Shown: positions 35,854 to 44,428, numbered from the stretch's first letter. The stretch: DNA of 64,000 nucleotides from Streptomyces lydicus (GCF_001729485.1 NZ_CP017157.1:3038001-3102000); one strand, 5' to 3'. Notes: generated by a model not told the origin, from the letters alone. Made by a program: numbers and translations.

Positions 35854-36081
35854 TCACTTGTAGTAGCGGTTGTCCTCGACGTCGACCACCGGCGCGCCGG
35901 GGGACGGCGGCTGCGTGCGCCGCCGCTTGAGGATGCTCACGTACGTCGCGAGGCCGATGATGCCGACGATCATCATGATGATCCCCACGAGGTCGAGATT
36001 GACGCCGGCCATGTGCCAGTCCGTGGCGAAGGTGAGGATCGCCCCCACCGCGAGCAGACCGATGCACCCACCGATACCCAT
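35854..36081 (-). CDS. Small membrane protein (DUF6458 type)
   Basis: This 75-residue protein begins MGIGGCIGLLAVGAILTFAT and contains two membrane helices (residues 3-20 and 30-50), followed by a basic-to-acidic tail ending NRYYK. The pattern matches the DUF6458 family of actinobacterial membrane proteins, of unknown function. The start at 36081 is preferred because a GGAGG lies eight bases upstream; another in-frame ATG at 36096 is less good. A 13-bp tandem repeat lies just upstream. Confidence 0.82.
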   Translation of the reverse strand: MGIGGCIGLLAVGAILTFATDWHMAGVNLDLVGIIMMIVGIIGLATYVSILKRRRTQPPSPGAPVVDVEDNRYYK

Positions 36082-36111
36082 GGTGTCAGCCTCCATAACT
36101 GTGGTGAAAGG

Positions 36112-36138
36112 AAGTCCTGTTGACCAAGTCCTGTTGAC
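36112..36138. repeat. Tandem 13-bp repeat upstream of the DUF6458-type gene
   Basis: AAGTCCTGTTGAC occurs at 36112-36124 and again at 36126-36138, an exact 13-bp copy with a 14-bp period. It lies 31-57 bp upstream of the minus-strand start at 36081. It may be an operator or a recent local duplication. Confidence 0.45.
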
Positions 36139-36199
36139 GTGCGGGTACCCGGGTGCGGGCGACTCATGTCGTGTCGTGTCGCGCTGCGGGCGGCCGGTC

Positions 36200-37252
36200 T
36201 CAGCCGGCCCGCCGGGCGCCGCGGCTCGCCGTCTTCTTCGCGGCGGACTTTCCGGCCGTCTTCTTGGCGGTGGACTTCGCAGCGGTGGACTTCGCCGCGG
36301 TGGACTGCGCGGACTTCTTCGCGGCGGCGCCGGAGGCCGTCTTCGTGCCGGACTTCGCGCCGGACCCGGTCCCGGACTTCGTGCCGGAGGCGGTGGAGGT
36401 CTTCGCCGCCGCCTTCTTCGCCGGGCGCTTCGCCGCGGCGCGGCCGGTGTCCCCCTCGTCCTCGCCGCGGGACCGCTTGGCGGCGCGGACGCTGTCCTGC
36501 AGCGCCGCCATCAGGTCCATCACCTGGCCGCCGGAGGGCTGCTCCTCGCCGGTGCCGAACTCCGGCTCACGGTGGGCGAGCTTCGCCGCCACGAGCTCGT
36601 CGAGCGCCTCGCGGTAGTGGTCGTGCAGGTCGTCCTCCGACAGTTCGCCGAAGGAGTCCATCAGCGTCTCGGCCGCCGCCACCTCATTGGGGTGGACCTC
36701 CACCTCCCGCTCGGGCAGCACCCCGTCCATCGACCGGATCTGGTGCGGCCACAGCAGCACCTGCATCACCAGCGCGTCCCCCATGGGCCGGATCATGGCC
36801 AGCGTCTCCCGCCCGTGCAGGGCGATCTTGCCGAGCCCGACGCGCTCGTGCCGCTCCATGGCTTCGCGCAGCAGGACGTACGGCTTGGCCGCGGCGGGGC
36901 TGTCGGTGGCCAGGTAGTAGCCCTTGCCCATCTGCAGCGGGTCGATGTCACCGCCGGCGACGAAGGCCAGGATCGTCAGCGTCCTGGCGGTCGGCAGCGG
37001 CAGGGCCTCCAGGTCCTCGTCGCTCAGCGGGACGACGACGTCGGCGTCGTGCGGCCGGTAGCCGCGGCCGATCTCGTCCGGGGAGACCTCGGTGCCCTCC
37101 AGCGAGCACACGGGCTGGTTGCGCACCCGCCCGCCGTCGGCCGTGTGGATGCGGACGAAGCTGACCGACGCGGAGGTGTCCGTGGCGTTGTACGCGGCGA
37201 CCGGGATGGTGACCAGGCCGAAGCTGATGCTGAACTTCGCCGTGGGACGCAT
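36200..37252 (-). CDS. ku: Non-homologous end-joining protein Ku
   Basis: This 350-residue protein is bacterial Ku, which forms a homodimeric ring on broken DNA ends and recruits the ligase/polymerase. The core (residues 1-255) begins AKFSISFGLVTIPVAAYNAT and shows YKNQ-region equivalents such as GYYLATDSPAAAKPYVLLREA. The C-terminal ~90 residues are a Lys/Ala/Ser/Thr-rich tail (AAKKSAQSTAAKSTAAKSTA), as seen in long actinobacterial Ku proteins, which adds DNA binding. A perfect 20-bp palindrome lies upstream. The LigD-type polymerase gene at 38611 is divergent and likely acts with it. Confidence 0.95.
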   Translation of the reverse strand: MRPTAKFSISFGLVTIPVAAYNATDTSASVSFVRIHTADGGRVRNQPVCSLEGTEVSPDEIGRGYRPHDADVVVPLSDEDLEALPLPTARTLTILAFVAGGDIDPLQMGKGYYLATDSPAAAKPYVLLREAMERHERVGLGKIALHGRETLAMIRPMGDALVMQVLLWPHQIRSMDGVLPEREVEVHPNEVAAAETLMDSFGELSEDDLHDHYREALDELVAAKLAHREPEFGTGEEQPSGGQVMDLMAALQDSVRAAKRSRGEDEGDTGRAAAKRPAKKAAAKTSTASGTKSGTGSGAKSGTKTASGAAAKKSAQSTAAKSTAAKSTAKKTAGKSAAKKTASRGARRAG

Positions 37253-37309
37253 GGGGGGCCGCCTTCGTCGCTGCCGCGTTCGGCTCCATGCTAGGCGGGG
37301 CGGACGAAG

Positions 37310-37329
37310 GGTACATCTGGTGATGTACC
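37310..37329. promoter_or_regulatory. Perfect 20-bp palindrome upstream of ku
   Basis: GGTACATC-TGGT-GATGTACC is a perfect inverted repeat with eight-base arms. It lies 58-77 bp upstream of the ku start and overlaps the expected -35 region of a possible -10 (TAGCAT, complement of 37288-37293). A dimeric repressor site is inferred. Confidence 0.55.
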
Positions 37330-37398
37330 GGACGGGTTAACCGGGCTCTGCCCGGGCCGCGGGGCGTACCCCACGGCCCGGGCAGGTGCCGAGGCCGG

Positions 37399-37797
37399 TC
37401 AGGTCGTCGCGTGCCGGTGGTCTCCGGCGCACAGGGCCCAGATGATGAAGATGTCGATGGCGATCAGCACCAGGGCCCAGAACGGGTAGTGCGGGATCCA
37501 CAGGAAGTTCGCGAGCGCGCCGAGGCCGGCGAGGATCACGCCGACCACGCGCGCCCACATCGCCCCGGTGGCCAGCAGCGCGACGCCCGCGAGGAGGATC
37601 ACGATGCCCAGGATGAGATGGATCCATCCCCAGCCGGTGAGGTTGAAGGAGAAGACGTAGTTCTGCGTCGTGACGATGAGGTTGTCCCGTGCGATGGCGG
37701 AGATGCCCTCCAGGAGGGTCATCGCGCCACCGAAGATCATCAGGACTCCGGCGAATGCCGTCCATCCGCCCACGACGGTCTGCTTGCGCGCAGCCAT
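37399..37797 (-). CDS. Four-helix membrane protein (DUF7144 type)
   Basis: This 132-residue protein has four membrane helices: WTAFAGVLMIFGGAMTLLEG, WGWIHLILGIVILLAGVALL, VVGVILAGLGALANFLWI, and ALVLIAIDIFIIWALC, ending in a short HRHATT tail. The pattern matches the DUF7144 family common in Streptomyces, of unknown function. A GAGGAGTGACCC site precedes ATG 37797. A well-spaced promoter is found about 70-100 bp upstream. Confidence 0.85.
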   Translation of the reverse strand: MAARKQTVVGGWTAFAGVLMIFGGAMTLLEGISAIARDNLIVTTQNYVFSFNLTGWGWIHLILGIVILLAGVALLATGAMWARVVGVILAGLGALANFLWIPHYPFWALVLIAIDIFIIWALCAGDHRHATT

Positions 37798-37867
37798 GGG
37801 TCACTCCTCACTTGAGAAACCTGGCCGCGGCACGATCCTGACCGTGGCCATGCCCTGACTACACGTT

Positions 37868-37896
37868 TACATACGTCCAGTTTGTCCGCATGTCAG
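37868..37896 (-). promoter_or_regulatory. Sigma-70-type promoter of the DUF7144-type gene
   Basis: On the minus strand CTGACA (37896-37891) is followed after exactly 17 bases by TATGTA (37873-37868). Both hexamers match the vegetative consensus in four or more positions. It points to the gene starting at 37797, giving a leader of about 65 bases. Confidence 0.55.
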
Positions 37897-37899
37897 GAA

Positions 37900-38158
37900 C
37901 GGGCGGAGGCCGTGCGTTGGGCGCGAGGCAGGTCCGTCCCGGAGTGACGGTGCAACAGTGGCGGAACGCGTCACGCGCGTCGCGGTCGTGGCGCAGGTTC
38001 GGTGCACGCCGCGCGGTCCGGCGGCGGAACGGGACGGCGGCCGGGGCGCTCATCAGGCGGCTGCGCGGCGGCGACCCCTGCCGGTCTGTCCCGTGGGGCC
38101 GCCGTGCCGCCCGGGCGGGGTACGCGTGCCCTCGCCGCCCGGGCGGGGTTCCGGTGTC
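37900..38158. other. Intergenic, nothing recognised
   Basis: This GC-rich stretch, part of a 361-bp gap between the DUF7144-type gene and the Pro-rich small gene, shows no ribosome sites, hairpins or coding signal I could support. Confidence 0.4.
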
Positions 38159-38428
38159 TCACGCCGCCCTGGTCGAAGTGCCCGGCAACGGGACCGGGTC
38201 GGGGGCGGGGCCCGGCTCGGGACCGGGCGTCGGCGGGGCCGGGTTCGGCGGCAACGGGTCCGGCTCGGGGCCCGGTACCGGCGGCGGGATCGGATCGGGG
38301 CCGGGCGCGGGGACCGGGCCGGGCCCCGGACCTGGCGTGGGTCCTGGTGGTCCGGGGCCCGGGCCCGGAGTGGGGGGCACCGGGTCTCGCTGGGTGCGCC
38401 CGTACGGGGCGCCGGCTTCGTAAGGCAT
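38159..38428 (-). CDS. Small Pro/Gly-rich protein
   Basis: This 89-residue protein begins MPYEAGAPYGRTQRDP and then consists of Pro-Gly-Pro runs (PTPGPGPGPPGPTPGPGPGP) to a short TSTRAA end. It has no membrane or signal segment. The ATG at 38428 has an AAGGAG six bases upstream, which is strong support for translation. The repeat is too low in complexity to suggest a function; a disordered spacer or surface peptide is possible. A second Pro-rich small protein occurs at 48946. Confidence 0.6.
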   Translation of the reverse strand: MPYEAGAPYGRTQRDPVPPTPGPGPGPPGPTPGPGPGPVPAPGPDPIPPPVPGPEPDPLPPNPAPPTPGPEPGPAPDPVPLPGTSTRAA

Positions 38429-38610
38429 GTGGTTCTCCTTGCCGCTCCGGCGCCGCTCATGCGGCGGGGCGGGGACGAACTGCCCGGCGGGCGGTCCCTC
38501 CTCACTCTGCGACGGCGCCCGCGGCACGGCGAGGGGGACGGTCCACCCGCGGGTCGGCCGCCACCCGGACGCCGGAGCGTAGGGCGGCGCGCAACGGGTA
38601 CCCCGCCCGC

Positions 38611-39564
38611 ATGGACGACTCGGACGACGGCACGCACGACGAGGGCGGGGACGGCGCGACGCGCACCGTCCGCGCCGGACGCCGTACGGTGCGGATCCAC
38701 CGGCCGGACAAGGTGCTCTTCCCCGACGACGGGCTGACCAAGGCCGAGGTCGTCGACTACTACGGCCGGGTGGCCGCCGCCATGGTCCCGCAGCTCCGCG
38801 GGCGCCCCCTGATGCTGGAGCGGCTCCCCGAAGGGCTGGGCGGCCCGCACTTCATGCAGAAGGAGACCCCGGACCACTACCCCGACTGGATCCGGCGGGC
38901 CGAGGTCGCCAAGGAGGGCGGCACTGTCACCCACCCCCTCTGCGACGACAAGGCCACCCTGCTCTTCCTCGCCGACCAGGCGTGCCTCACCCTGCACCGC
39001 TGGCTGTCCCGGGCCGACCGGCCCGACCACCCGGACCGGCTGGTCTTCGACCTGGACCCGCCCGGCACCGACTTCGAAGCGGTGCGCGAGGCCGCCCGGG
39101 CGCTCCTCGGCCTGCTCGACGAACTCGGGTTGCCGGCCGCCCTGATGACGACGGGCTCGAAGGGGCTGCACGTCATCGTCCCCCTCGACGGCAAGAGCGA
39201 CTTCGACACCGTGCGCGGCTTCGCCCAGGACACGGCGGAGGTGCTGGCACGGCGTCACCCGGACCGGCTCACCACGGCCGTACGCAAGAAGGCGCGCGGT
39301 GACCGGCTCTACCTCGACGTGCAGCGCAACGCCTACGCGCAGACCGCCGTCGCCCCCTGGTCGCTGCGCGCCGTACCGGGCGGCCCGGTCGCCGCGCCGA
39401 TCAGCCACGACCAGCTCGACGACCCCGGACTGGGCGCACAGAGCTGGTCGTTGCGGGACGTCGACGGTGTGCTGGCGCAGCTGCGGTCGGCGCCGTGGTC
39501 CGCGGTGCCGGGCCGCGGACGGTCACTGACCGCCGCCCGCAAGCGGCTCGACGCGCTGCGCTGA
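38611..39564 (+). CDS. LigD-type polymerase/primase domain protein
   Basis: This 317-residue protein is the LigD polymerase (PolDom, AEP superfamily) as a stand-alone unit. The metal-binding aspartates are D147 and D149 in LVFDLDPPG. The N-terminal TVRIHRPDKVLFPDDGLTKA and the segment FMQKETPDHYPDWIRR are typical. It fills gaps or adds nucleotides, including ribonucleotides, at ends held by Ku. I chose ATG 38611 because it precedes the homologous region by about 20 residues. No ligase or nuclease domain is fused; the ATP-dependent ligase at 707 or another ligase would complete the repair. Confidence 0.92.
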   Translation: MDDSDDGTHDEGGDGATRTVRAGRRTVRIHRPDKVLFPDDGLTKAEVVDYYGRVAAAMVPQLRGRPLMLERLPEGLGGPHFMQKETPDHYPDWIRRAEVAKEGGTVTHPLCDDKATLLFLADQACLTLHRWLSRADRPDHPDRLVFDLDPPGTDFEAVREAARALLGLLDELGLPAALMTTGSKGLHVIVPLDGKSDFDTVRGFAQDTAEVLARRHPDRLTTAVRKKARGDRLYLDVQRNAYAQTAVAPWSLRAVPGGPVAAPISHDQLDDPGLGAQSWSLRDVDGVLAQLRSAPWSAVPGRGRSLTAARKRLDALR

Positions 39565-39574
39565 GCGGGGCGGC

Positions 39575-40609
39575 TCAGTCGTCCCGCCGCCCCTCCGCGC
39601 GCCGCCGCTCGGCGACCACCGTCTCGTCGAGCTCCCGGCGCTCCCGCCGGGCCCGCGCCCGGTCCCCCGGCGACGCCTCGGTGACGTCCAGGAAGATCTG
39701 GTCGGCGGTCGGCCACTCCTCCCGCATCCCCCTCTTGACCCGCACCAGCACCTCCTCGACCTCCTCGCTGTCCAGCCCGCCGCAGAGGTCGATCCGGGCC
39801 GCGACCAGCATCGAGCCGGGGCCCAGCCGCATCGTCAGCAGGCCCGTCACCGTGTCGATCTCCGGCTGCCGGTCGAGGTATTCGTGCATCGCCTGGCGCA
39901 GTGCCGGATCGACCGCCTCACCGATGAGCGCCCCGCGCGACGCCTCGGCGAGTTGATAGGCGACGAACATCAGCAGCGCCCCGATGACCAGCGACGCCCC
40001 GGCCTCCCACTGCGCCGCGCCGGTGACCAGGTGCAGCCCCATGCCGGCCATGGCCACCAGCACCCCGAAGCAGGCGGTGGCGTCCTCGGCCAGCACCGTC
40101 CGCAGCGCGGGATCGTCGCCGGTACGGATCGCCGTCAGCATGCCGGTCCCGGCCGCCCGCGCCTGCCCGTGGACCTGGGCCAGGGCGCGCAGCAGCGAGG
40201 CGCCCTCGGCGAGCAGCGCCACGGCCAGCACGATCAGCCCGGCCGTGTAGCCCGCCCGGCTCTCCGCGTGGCCCGAGCGCAGCGCCTCGATGCCCTGGAA
40301 GAAGGAGAAGCAGCCGCCCATGACGAAAATTCCGACGGCGGCGAGCAAGGACCAGAAATAGCGCTCCTTGCCGTAGCCGAAGGGGTGCTCGGCATCCGGT
40401 TTCCGTGCGCTGCGTTTCAGGGAGGCCAGCAGAAACAGCTCGTTGAGACTGTCCGCGACCGAATGCGCGGCCTCGGAAAGCAGCGCGGGGGACCCGGCGA
40501 AAAGCCCGCCGATCAGTTTTGCCAGGGCAATCACCAGATTGGCGCCGAGCGCCACGAAAACCGTGACCGCGGTCCGGGCGTCCGCCCCGCTCTCTTCGTC
40601 GTCCGTCAA
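39575..40609 (-). CDS. Cation diffusion facilitator family transporter
   Basis: This 344-residue protein exports divalent metal ions in exchange for protons. Six membrane segments are visible, and the metal-binding HxxxD of helix 2 appears as SEAAHSVADSLNE; the helix 5 site is AEDATACFG. A cytoplasmic C-terminal domain (residues 225-310) is of the CDF dimerisation type. TTG at 40609 is preferred because GGGAGG lies five bases upstream; an upstream ATG would add a non-conserved proline-rich stretch. The replacement in the helix 5 motif (EDATA instead of HxxxD) hints at a Zn-versus-Mn or Fe specificity change. It is convergent to the LigD polymerase gene. Confidence 0.9.
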   Translation of the reverse strand: MTDDEESGADARTAVTVFVALGANLVIALAKLIGGLFAGSPALLSEAAHSVADSLNELFLLASLKRSARKPDAEHPFGYGKERYFWSLLAAVGIFVMGGCFSFFQGIEALRSGHAESRAGYTAGLIVLAVALLAEGASLLRALAQVHGQARAAGTGMLTAIRTGDDPALRTVLAEDATACFGVLVAMAGMGLHLVTGAAQWEAGASLVIGALLMFVAYQLAEASRGALIGEAVDPALRQAMHEYLDRQPEIDTVTGLLTMRLGPGSMLVAARIDLCGGLDSEEVEEVLVRVKRGMREEWPTADQIFLDVTEASPGDRARARRERRELDETVVAERRRAEGRRDD

Positions 40610-40838
40610 GCGCGCCTCCCGCTGCCCGGTCGGACCGCCGAGGCGAGCGTATGCGCCGGGGCCGGGGCGCGCACGCGGTACGGGCGGCATTGCGCCCCAC
40701 GGAGCAGCGGCTGTTTTCCGCCCGGCGGACCGGGGAGGGGTCACAGCGGAAACATCGCCGGGAATTCCCGAACGACGGAGGACGCGTCATGGCCACGCCT
40801 GGCCTTTTCTCTTCCGCGGACACCTGCGGAGGTGCCTC

Positions 40839-41498
40839 ATGACACCCCGGGGCGGGCAGCGGGGCATTGCCCGGACTCTCCTGGAGAGGCACGGCAAGAC
40901 CTTTGCGGAAGAGGCCGGAATCCGCCTGAAGGACACCCCGCAGCCGCTGTACCAGACGCTGGTGCTGGCTGCCCTGCTCAGTGCGCGGATCCGGGCGTCG
41001 GTGGCCGTGGCGGCCGCCCGCGCCCTGTTCGACGCGGGCCTGCGCACCCCGCGGCGGATGACCGGCGCGACCTGGCAGCAGCGGGTCGACGCCCTGGGCG
41101 AGGGCGGCTACCGGCGCTACGACGAGCGCACCGCCACCCAGCTCGGTGACGGTGCCCGGCTGCTGCTGGACCGCTACGGCGGTGATCTGCGGCGGATGCG
41201 GGACGCGGCGGACGGTACCGCCGACGCGCTGCGCGCCGCCCTCCAGGAGGTGCCCGGCATCGGGCCCGCCGGCGCCGGCATCTTCCTGCGCGAGGTACAG
41301 GCCGTCTGGACCGGTCTCGCCCCCTGCCTCGACCCCAAGGCCCTGCAGGGCGCCGAGCGGCTCGGCCTGCCCGGGGAGGCCGGCAAGCTGGCGCGGCTGG
41401 TCGGCAAGGACGAGAGCGCCGCCTTCGCCTCGGCACTGGTGCGCGCGGCGCTGGACGCGTCCGTCGTGGACGACGTACTGAGGGCGGCGGACGCCTGA
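40839..41498 (+). CDS. Helix-hairpin-helix DNA glycosylase/endonuclease III-like
   Basis: This 219-residue protein is related to the endonuclease III (HhH-GPD) superfamily. The helix-hairpin-helix is LQEVPGIGPAGAGIFLREVQ, residues about 135-154. Earlier segments (PLYQTLVLAALLSARIRASV) match the substrate-facing helix region. The usual catalytic lysine and a C-terminal 4Fe-4S cysteine set are not evident, so it is closer to the non-Fe-S members often annotated as endonuclease. ATG 40839 follows a strong GGAGGTG. It neighbours other DNA repair genes. Confidence 0.85.
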   Translation: MTPRGGQRGIARTLLERHGKTFAEEAGIRLKDTPQPLYQTLVLAALLSARIRASVAVAAARALFDAGLRTPRRMTGATWQQRVDALGEGGYRRYDERTATQLGDGARLLLDRYGGDLRRMRDAADGTADALRAALQEVPGIGPAGAGIFLREVQAVWTGLAPCLDPKALQGAERLGLPGEAGKLARLVGKDESAAFASALVRAALDASVVDDVLRAADA

Positions 41499-41519
41499 GA
41501 CCGCCGCCCGCCGCGGTCG

Positions 41520-43322
41520 TCAGACGAGCAGCGCCGCCAGCAGGGTGACGCCGGCCAGGAACCAGGCGACGTAGTCACCCACGTGCCCCGAGTGCAGCCG
41601 GCGCAGCGGGACCGTCCAGCGGACCGGTTCCCCGGCCACCGGCCGCTGGACGGCCAGCAGCGCCAGCACCACGGCCAGGACGGAGGCCAGCAGGCCCCAC
41701 ACCACGCCGGGTGTCGTCCAGTGCGGTGCGGGCGTCGGCGCGGGCTCGGTGGCCCGGCCGTCCAGCACGGCCGCGAGGTAGCCGGCGTGGTCGGTGAAGG
41801 CGTCGGCGGCCCCGCCGACGGCGGAGCGCAGCCCCGGGACCAGCCCCACCGCCAGGGCGCAGGCCAGCAGCACGGTCGGCGCCAGGAGCATCGAGTCCGG
41901 GATCCGCGCGAGCAGCCGCCGGGTCTCCGGCTCCTCGCCCTCCCCGGTCGTCTCCTCCGGACTGCCGGGCGGGCGGCTGCCGAGACCCAGGAACACCCGG
42001 GCGCCGGCCCGGAGCACCGCGCCGCCGGTGACCGCGGAGACCACCACGAACAGCGCGGTGGCCCAGCCGCCCGCCGCCTCCTCGGTGACCGCCTTGCCCA
42101 GCGCGGTGCCGAACGGCGGCAGCCCGGCGAGGGCCAGCCCGCCGGTCCCGAACATCCCCGCCAGCCAGGGGAGTTCCCGCCCCTTGCCGTGCAGCTCGTA
42201 CTCGTCGACGCTGCCGAACCGGTCCAGCAGGACCCCCACACAGGCGAACAGCGCCGCCTTCACCCCGGCGTGCGCGAGCACGTACAGCGCGACACCGCCG
42301 ATGCCCTCCGGCGTGAGCACCGCCAGCCCGATCAGGAACAGTCCGGTGTGCGCGACCGTGGAGTAGGCGAGCAGCCGCTTGAGGTGGCGCTGCTGCCAGC
42401 ACATCGCCGCGCCCAGTACGGCCGTCAGCACCCCCAGGGCCAGCAGCGCCCGGTGCGCGTCGGGCGCGGGGATGCCGCCCGGGCCGGCGAAGGCCGTCCA
42501 GTAGACGCGAGCCGTGCCGTACACGCCCAGCTCCACCATCACCCCCGACAGCAGCATGCACACCGGTGTCGGGGCGACCGCGTGCGCGTCGGCGAGCCAG
42601 AAGTGGAACGGCACCGCGGCGGCCTTGACCAGCAGGCCGGTGGCGACCAGGACGAACGCGGCGATCACCAGGGCGTCCGGGCCGCCGGGGCGGGCGTCGA
42701 GCGCCCGGCCGATCTGGGCCAGGCCCAGCTCCCCCGTCCGGGCGTAGAGCAGGCCGATGCCCAGCAAGGTGGTGTAGCCGCCGAGGGAGTTGACGACCCC
42801 GAAGACCAGGCCGCCCTGGACGGCGCGGGCCTCCTCGACGCGGTAGCCGGTCAGCGCGTACGCGACGACACCCATCAGCTCGAAGAAGACGAACGCGTTG
42901 AACAGGTCGCCGGTGAGCGCGAAGCCGCACATGCCCGCCTGGAAGAGCAGCACCAGGGCCGGGAAGGAGCCGGCGTGCCGGCGCGGTGGCTCGTCGAAGT
43001 ACCGCCAGGCGTAGGCGAGTGCGGCCGGCACCAGCAGCGAGACCAGCGTGGCGAGGCCGAGACCGGTCCGGTCGCCGACCAGCACGATCCCCACGCTCAC
43101 CCCGCCGTGCGGCCGCCAGCCGCCCAGCCACTCGACGGGCCGCGCGGTGGCCGACGGCAGGGCGGCGGACGCGGCCAGCGCGAGCGCCGCGGTGCCCGCG
43201 GCGAACACCAGGCCCAGCACCTCGGCGGCCGGGCGCGGCAGCCGCCGGCCCGCCCCGACGAGCACCGCGGCGCCGAACAGGGGCACGGCCACGATCAGCG
43301 GCAGCATCCGGGCGACGGTCAC
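41520..43322 (-). CDS. mrpD: Mrp antiporter subunit D (complex I NuoM/N-like)
   Basis: This 600-residue protein has about 14 membrane helices and the proton-translocating antiporter signature. The conserved lysine-bearing helix VATGLLVKAAAVPFHFWLAD and the second HAGVKAALFACVGV are clear, as is the helix 5 region LFNAFVFFELMGVVAYALTG. Mrp antiporters exchange sodium or potassium for protons. It is the last gene of the operon, starting at GTG 43322 with a 4-bp overlap to mrpC. Only one large antiporter subunit is present; MrpA's N-terminal half is missing. Confidence 0.9.
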   Translation of the reverse strand: MTVARMLPLIVAVPLFGAAVLVGAGRRLPRPAAEVLGLVFAAGTAALALAASAALPSATARPVEWLGGWRPHGGVSVGIVLVGDRTGLGLATLVSLLVPAALAYAWRYFDEPPRRHAGSFPALVLLFQAGMCGFALTGDLFNAFVFFELMGVVAYALTGYRVEEARAVQGGLVFGVVNSLGGYTTLLGIGLLYARTGELGLAQIGRALDARPGGPDALVIAAFVLVATGLLVKAAAVPFHFWLADAHAVAPTPVCMLLSGVMVELGVYGTARVYWTAFAGPGGIPAPDAHRALLALGVLTAVLGAAMCWQQRHLKRLLAYSTVAHTGLFLIGLAVLTPEGIGGVALYVLAHAGVKAALFACVGVLLDRFGSVDEYELHGKGRELPWLAGMFGTGGLALAGLPPFGTALGKAVTEEAAGGWATALFVVVSAVTGGAVLRAGARVFLGLGSRPPGSPEETTGEGEEPETRRLLARIPDSMLLAPTVLLACALAVGLVPGLRSAVGGAADAFTDHAGYLAAVLDGRATEPAPTPAPHWTTPGVVWGLLASVLAVVLALLAVQRPVAGEPVRWTVPLRRLHSGHVGDYVAWFLAGVTLLAALLV

Positions 43323-43666
43323 CCCCGCAGCTCCGAGAGCTCATCGGGATCCACCGTCCGGTGCCGCTTGGCGATCTGGATGACCAGGGCGAGCAGCAGC
43401 GCGGTGACGGTCGCCCCGATGACGATGTCGGTGAGGGTCAGGGCCTGCACGACGGGGTCGACGACGGGCCGGGAGCCCGGCGCGATGTCGGAGAAGACCG
43501 GAGCGGTGCCGCCGTGCCGGTAGCCGACGGCGAGCAGCAGCACGTACGTGGCGGACTGGCAGACCGCGAGGCAGCCCACCGCGTGGATGAGGTTGCGGCT
43601 GGTCGCCAGCCCGTAGCAGCCGATCAGGAACAGCCAGCCCGCGCACAGATACGGCAGCACACTCAT
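43319..43666 (-). CDS. mrpC: Mrp antiporter subunit C (NuoK-like)
   Basis: This 115-residue protein has three membrane helices and resembles NuoK: SVLPYLCAGWLFLIGCYGLA, HAVGCLAVCQSATYVLLLAV and DPVVQALTLTDIVIGATVTA, the last being the strongest family marker. Its ATG overlaps the mrpB stop, and its stop overlaps the mrpD start (GTGA). Confidence 0.92.
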   Translation of the reverse strand: MSVLPYLCAGWLFLIGCYGLATSRNLIHAVGCLAVCQSATYVLLLAVGYRHGGTAPVFSDIAPGSRPVVDPVVQALTLTDIVIGATVTALLLALVIQIAKRHRTVDPDELSELRG

Positions 43667-44418
43667 GTCCCGTCCTCCGCCTCGTCGTCCGGTCCGCTCA
43701 CGATCTCCACGGCCTGGTCCAGGAAGCGGGCCAGCAGCACCACGATCCCGGCCGCGACCTCCACGCCGATGGCGGCGTTGAGCAGCGGCACGGTGCCGCC
43801 GGAGGAGAGGGTGTTGAAGGTGCCGTAGGGCAGGAAGTTCGTCAGGAACGCCGCCCCGGTCAGCAGTGCCGCCGCACCGAGCAGGAGGTACCCGGCCTCG
43901 CCCGCGGCGTCCGCCACCTCGTACAGGCCGACCGGTCTGATCCGCTCCAGCGCCCGGTAGTCGATGGCGATGTACAGCAGGTGCAGCGACGTCGCCACCA
44001 CCACACCGCCCTGGAAGCCGCCGCCGGGGCTGAGCTGGCCGTGGGCGACGACGTACAGCCCGATGAGCAGGGTGACGGGCAGCGCGATCAGCGCGTAGCG
44101 GCGCACCGGCGGGGCGACCCGGGCCGGCTCCGGGGGCAGCCGCTGCTCGTCGCGGGTCTGTCGGAGCAGCACGACGGTGCCGAGGACCGAGCCGAAGAGG
44201 ATCGATTCCTCGCCGAGGGTGTCCAGCGCCCGCTGGTCGAAGTTGACCGAGGCGATGGTGTTGGCGGTGTGCCGGGCGAGCGCGGCGTGCACCGCCCGGT
44301 CGCCGTACGGGTGCCAGGTGCCGCCGAACACCGGCAGTTCGACGCAGGCGAGGACGAACAGCGTGGCCGTCCCCAGCATCCCGGCGGCCAGCACCCACAG
44401 TCGCAGCCGCATGCTCAC
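43663..44418 (-). CDS. mrpB: Mrp antiporter subunit B (MnhB domain)
   Basis: This 251-residue protein contains the MnhB domain in its C-terminal half (VVAHGQLSPGGGFQGGVVVA, the conserved core, and YGTFNTLSSGGTVPLLNAAI). The N-terminal ~100 residues, with two helices and the segment NTIASVNFDQRALDTLGEES, correspond to the end of MrpA, so part of the large subunit is carried here. GTG 44418 has GAGGGGG upstream; ATG 44412 is an alternative. Confidence 0.9.
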   Translation of the reverse strand: MSMRLRLWVLAAGMLGTATLFVLACVELPVFGGTWHPYGDRAVHAALARHTANTIASVNFDQRALDTLGEESILFGSVLGTVVLLRQTRDEQRLPPEPARVAPPVRRYALIALPVTLLIGLYVVAHGQLSPGGGFQGGVVVATSLHLLYIAIDYRALERIRPVGLYEVADAAGEAGYLLLGAAALLTGAAFLTNFLPYGTFNTLSSGGTVPLLNAAIGVEVAAGIVVLLARFLDQAVEIVSGPDDEAEDGT

Positions 44419-44428
44419 GCCGACCCCC

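Noticed and set aside
37890..38423. Gly-rich 177-codon open frame on the plus strand
   Set aside because: It is the antisense of the Pro-rich small gene, which has a proper ribosome site on the minus strand.
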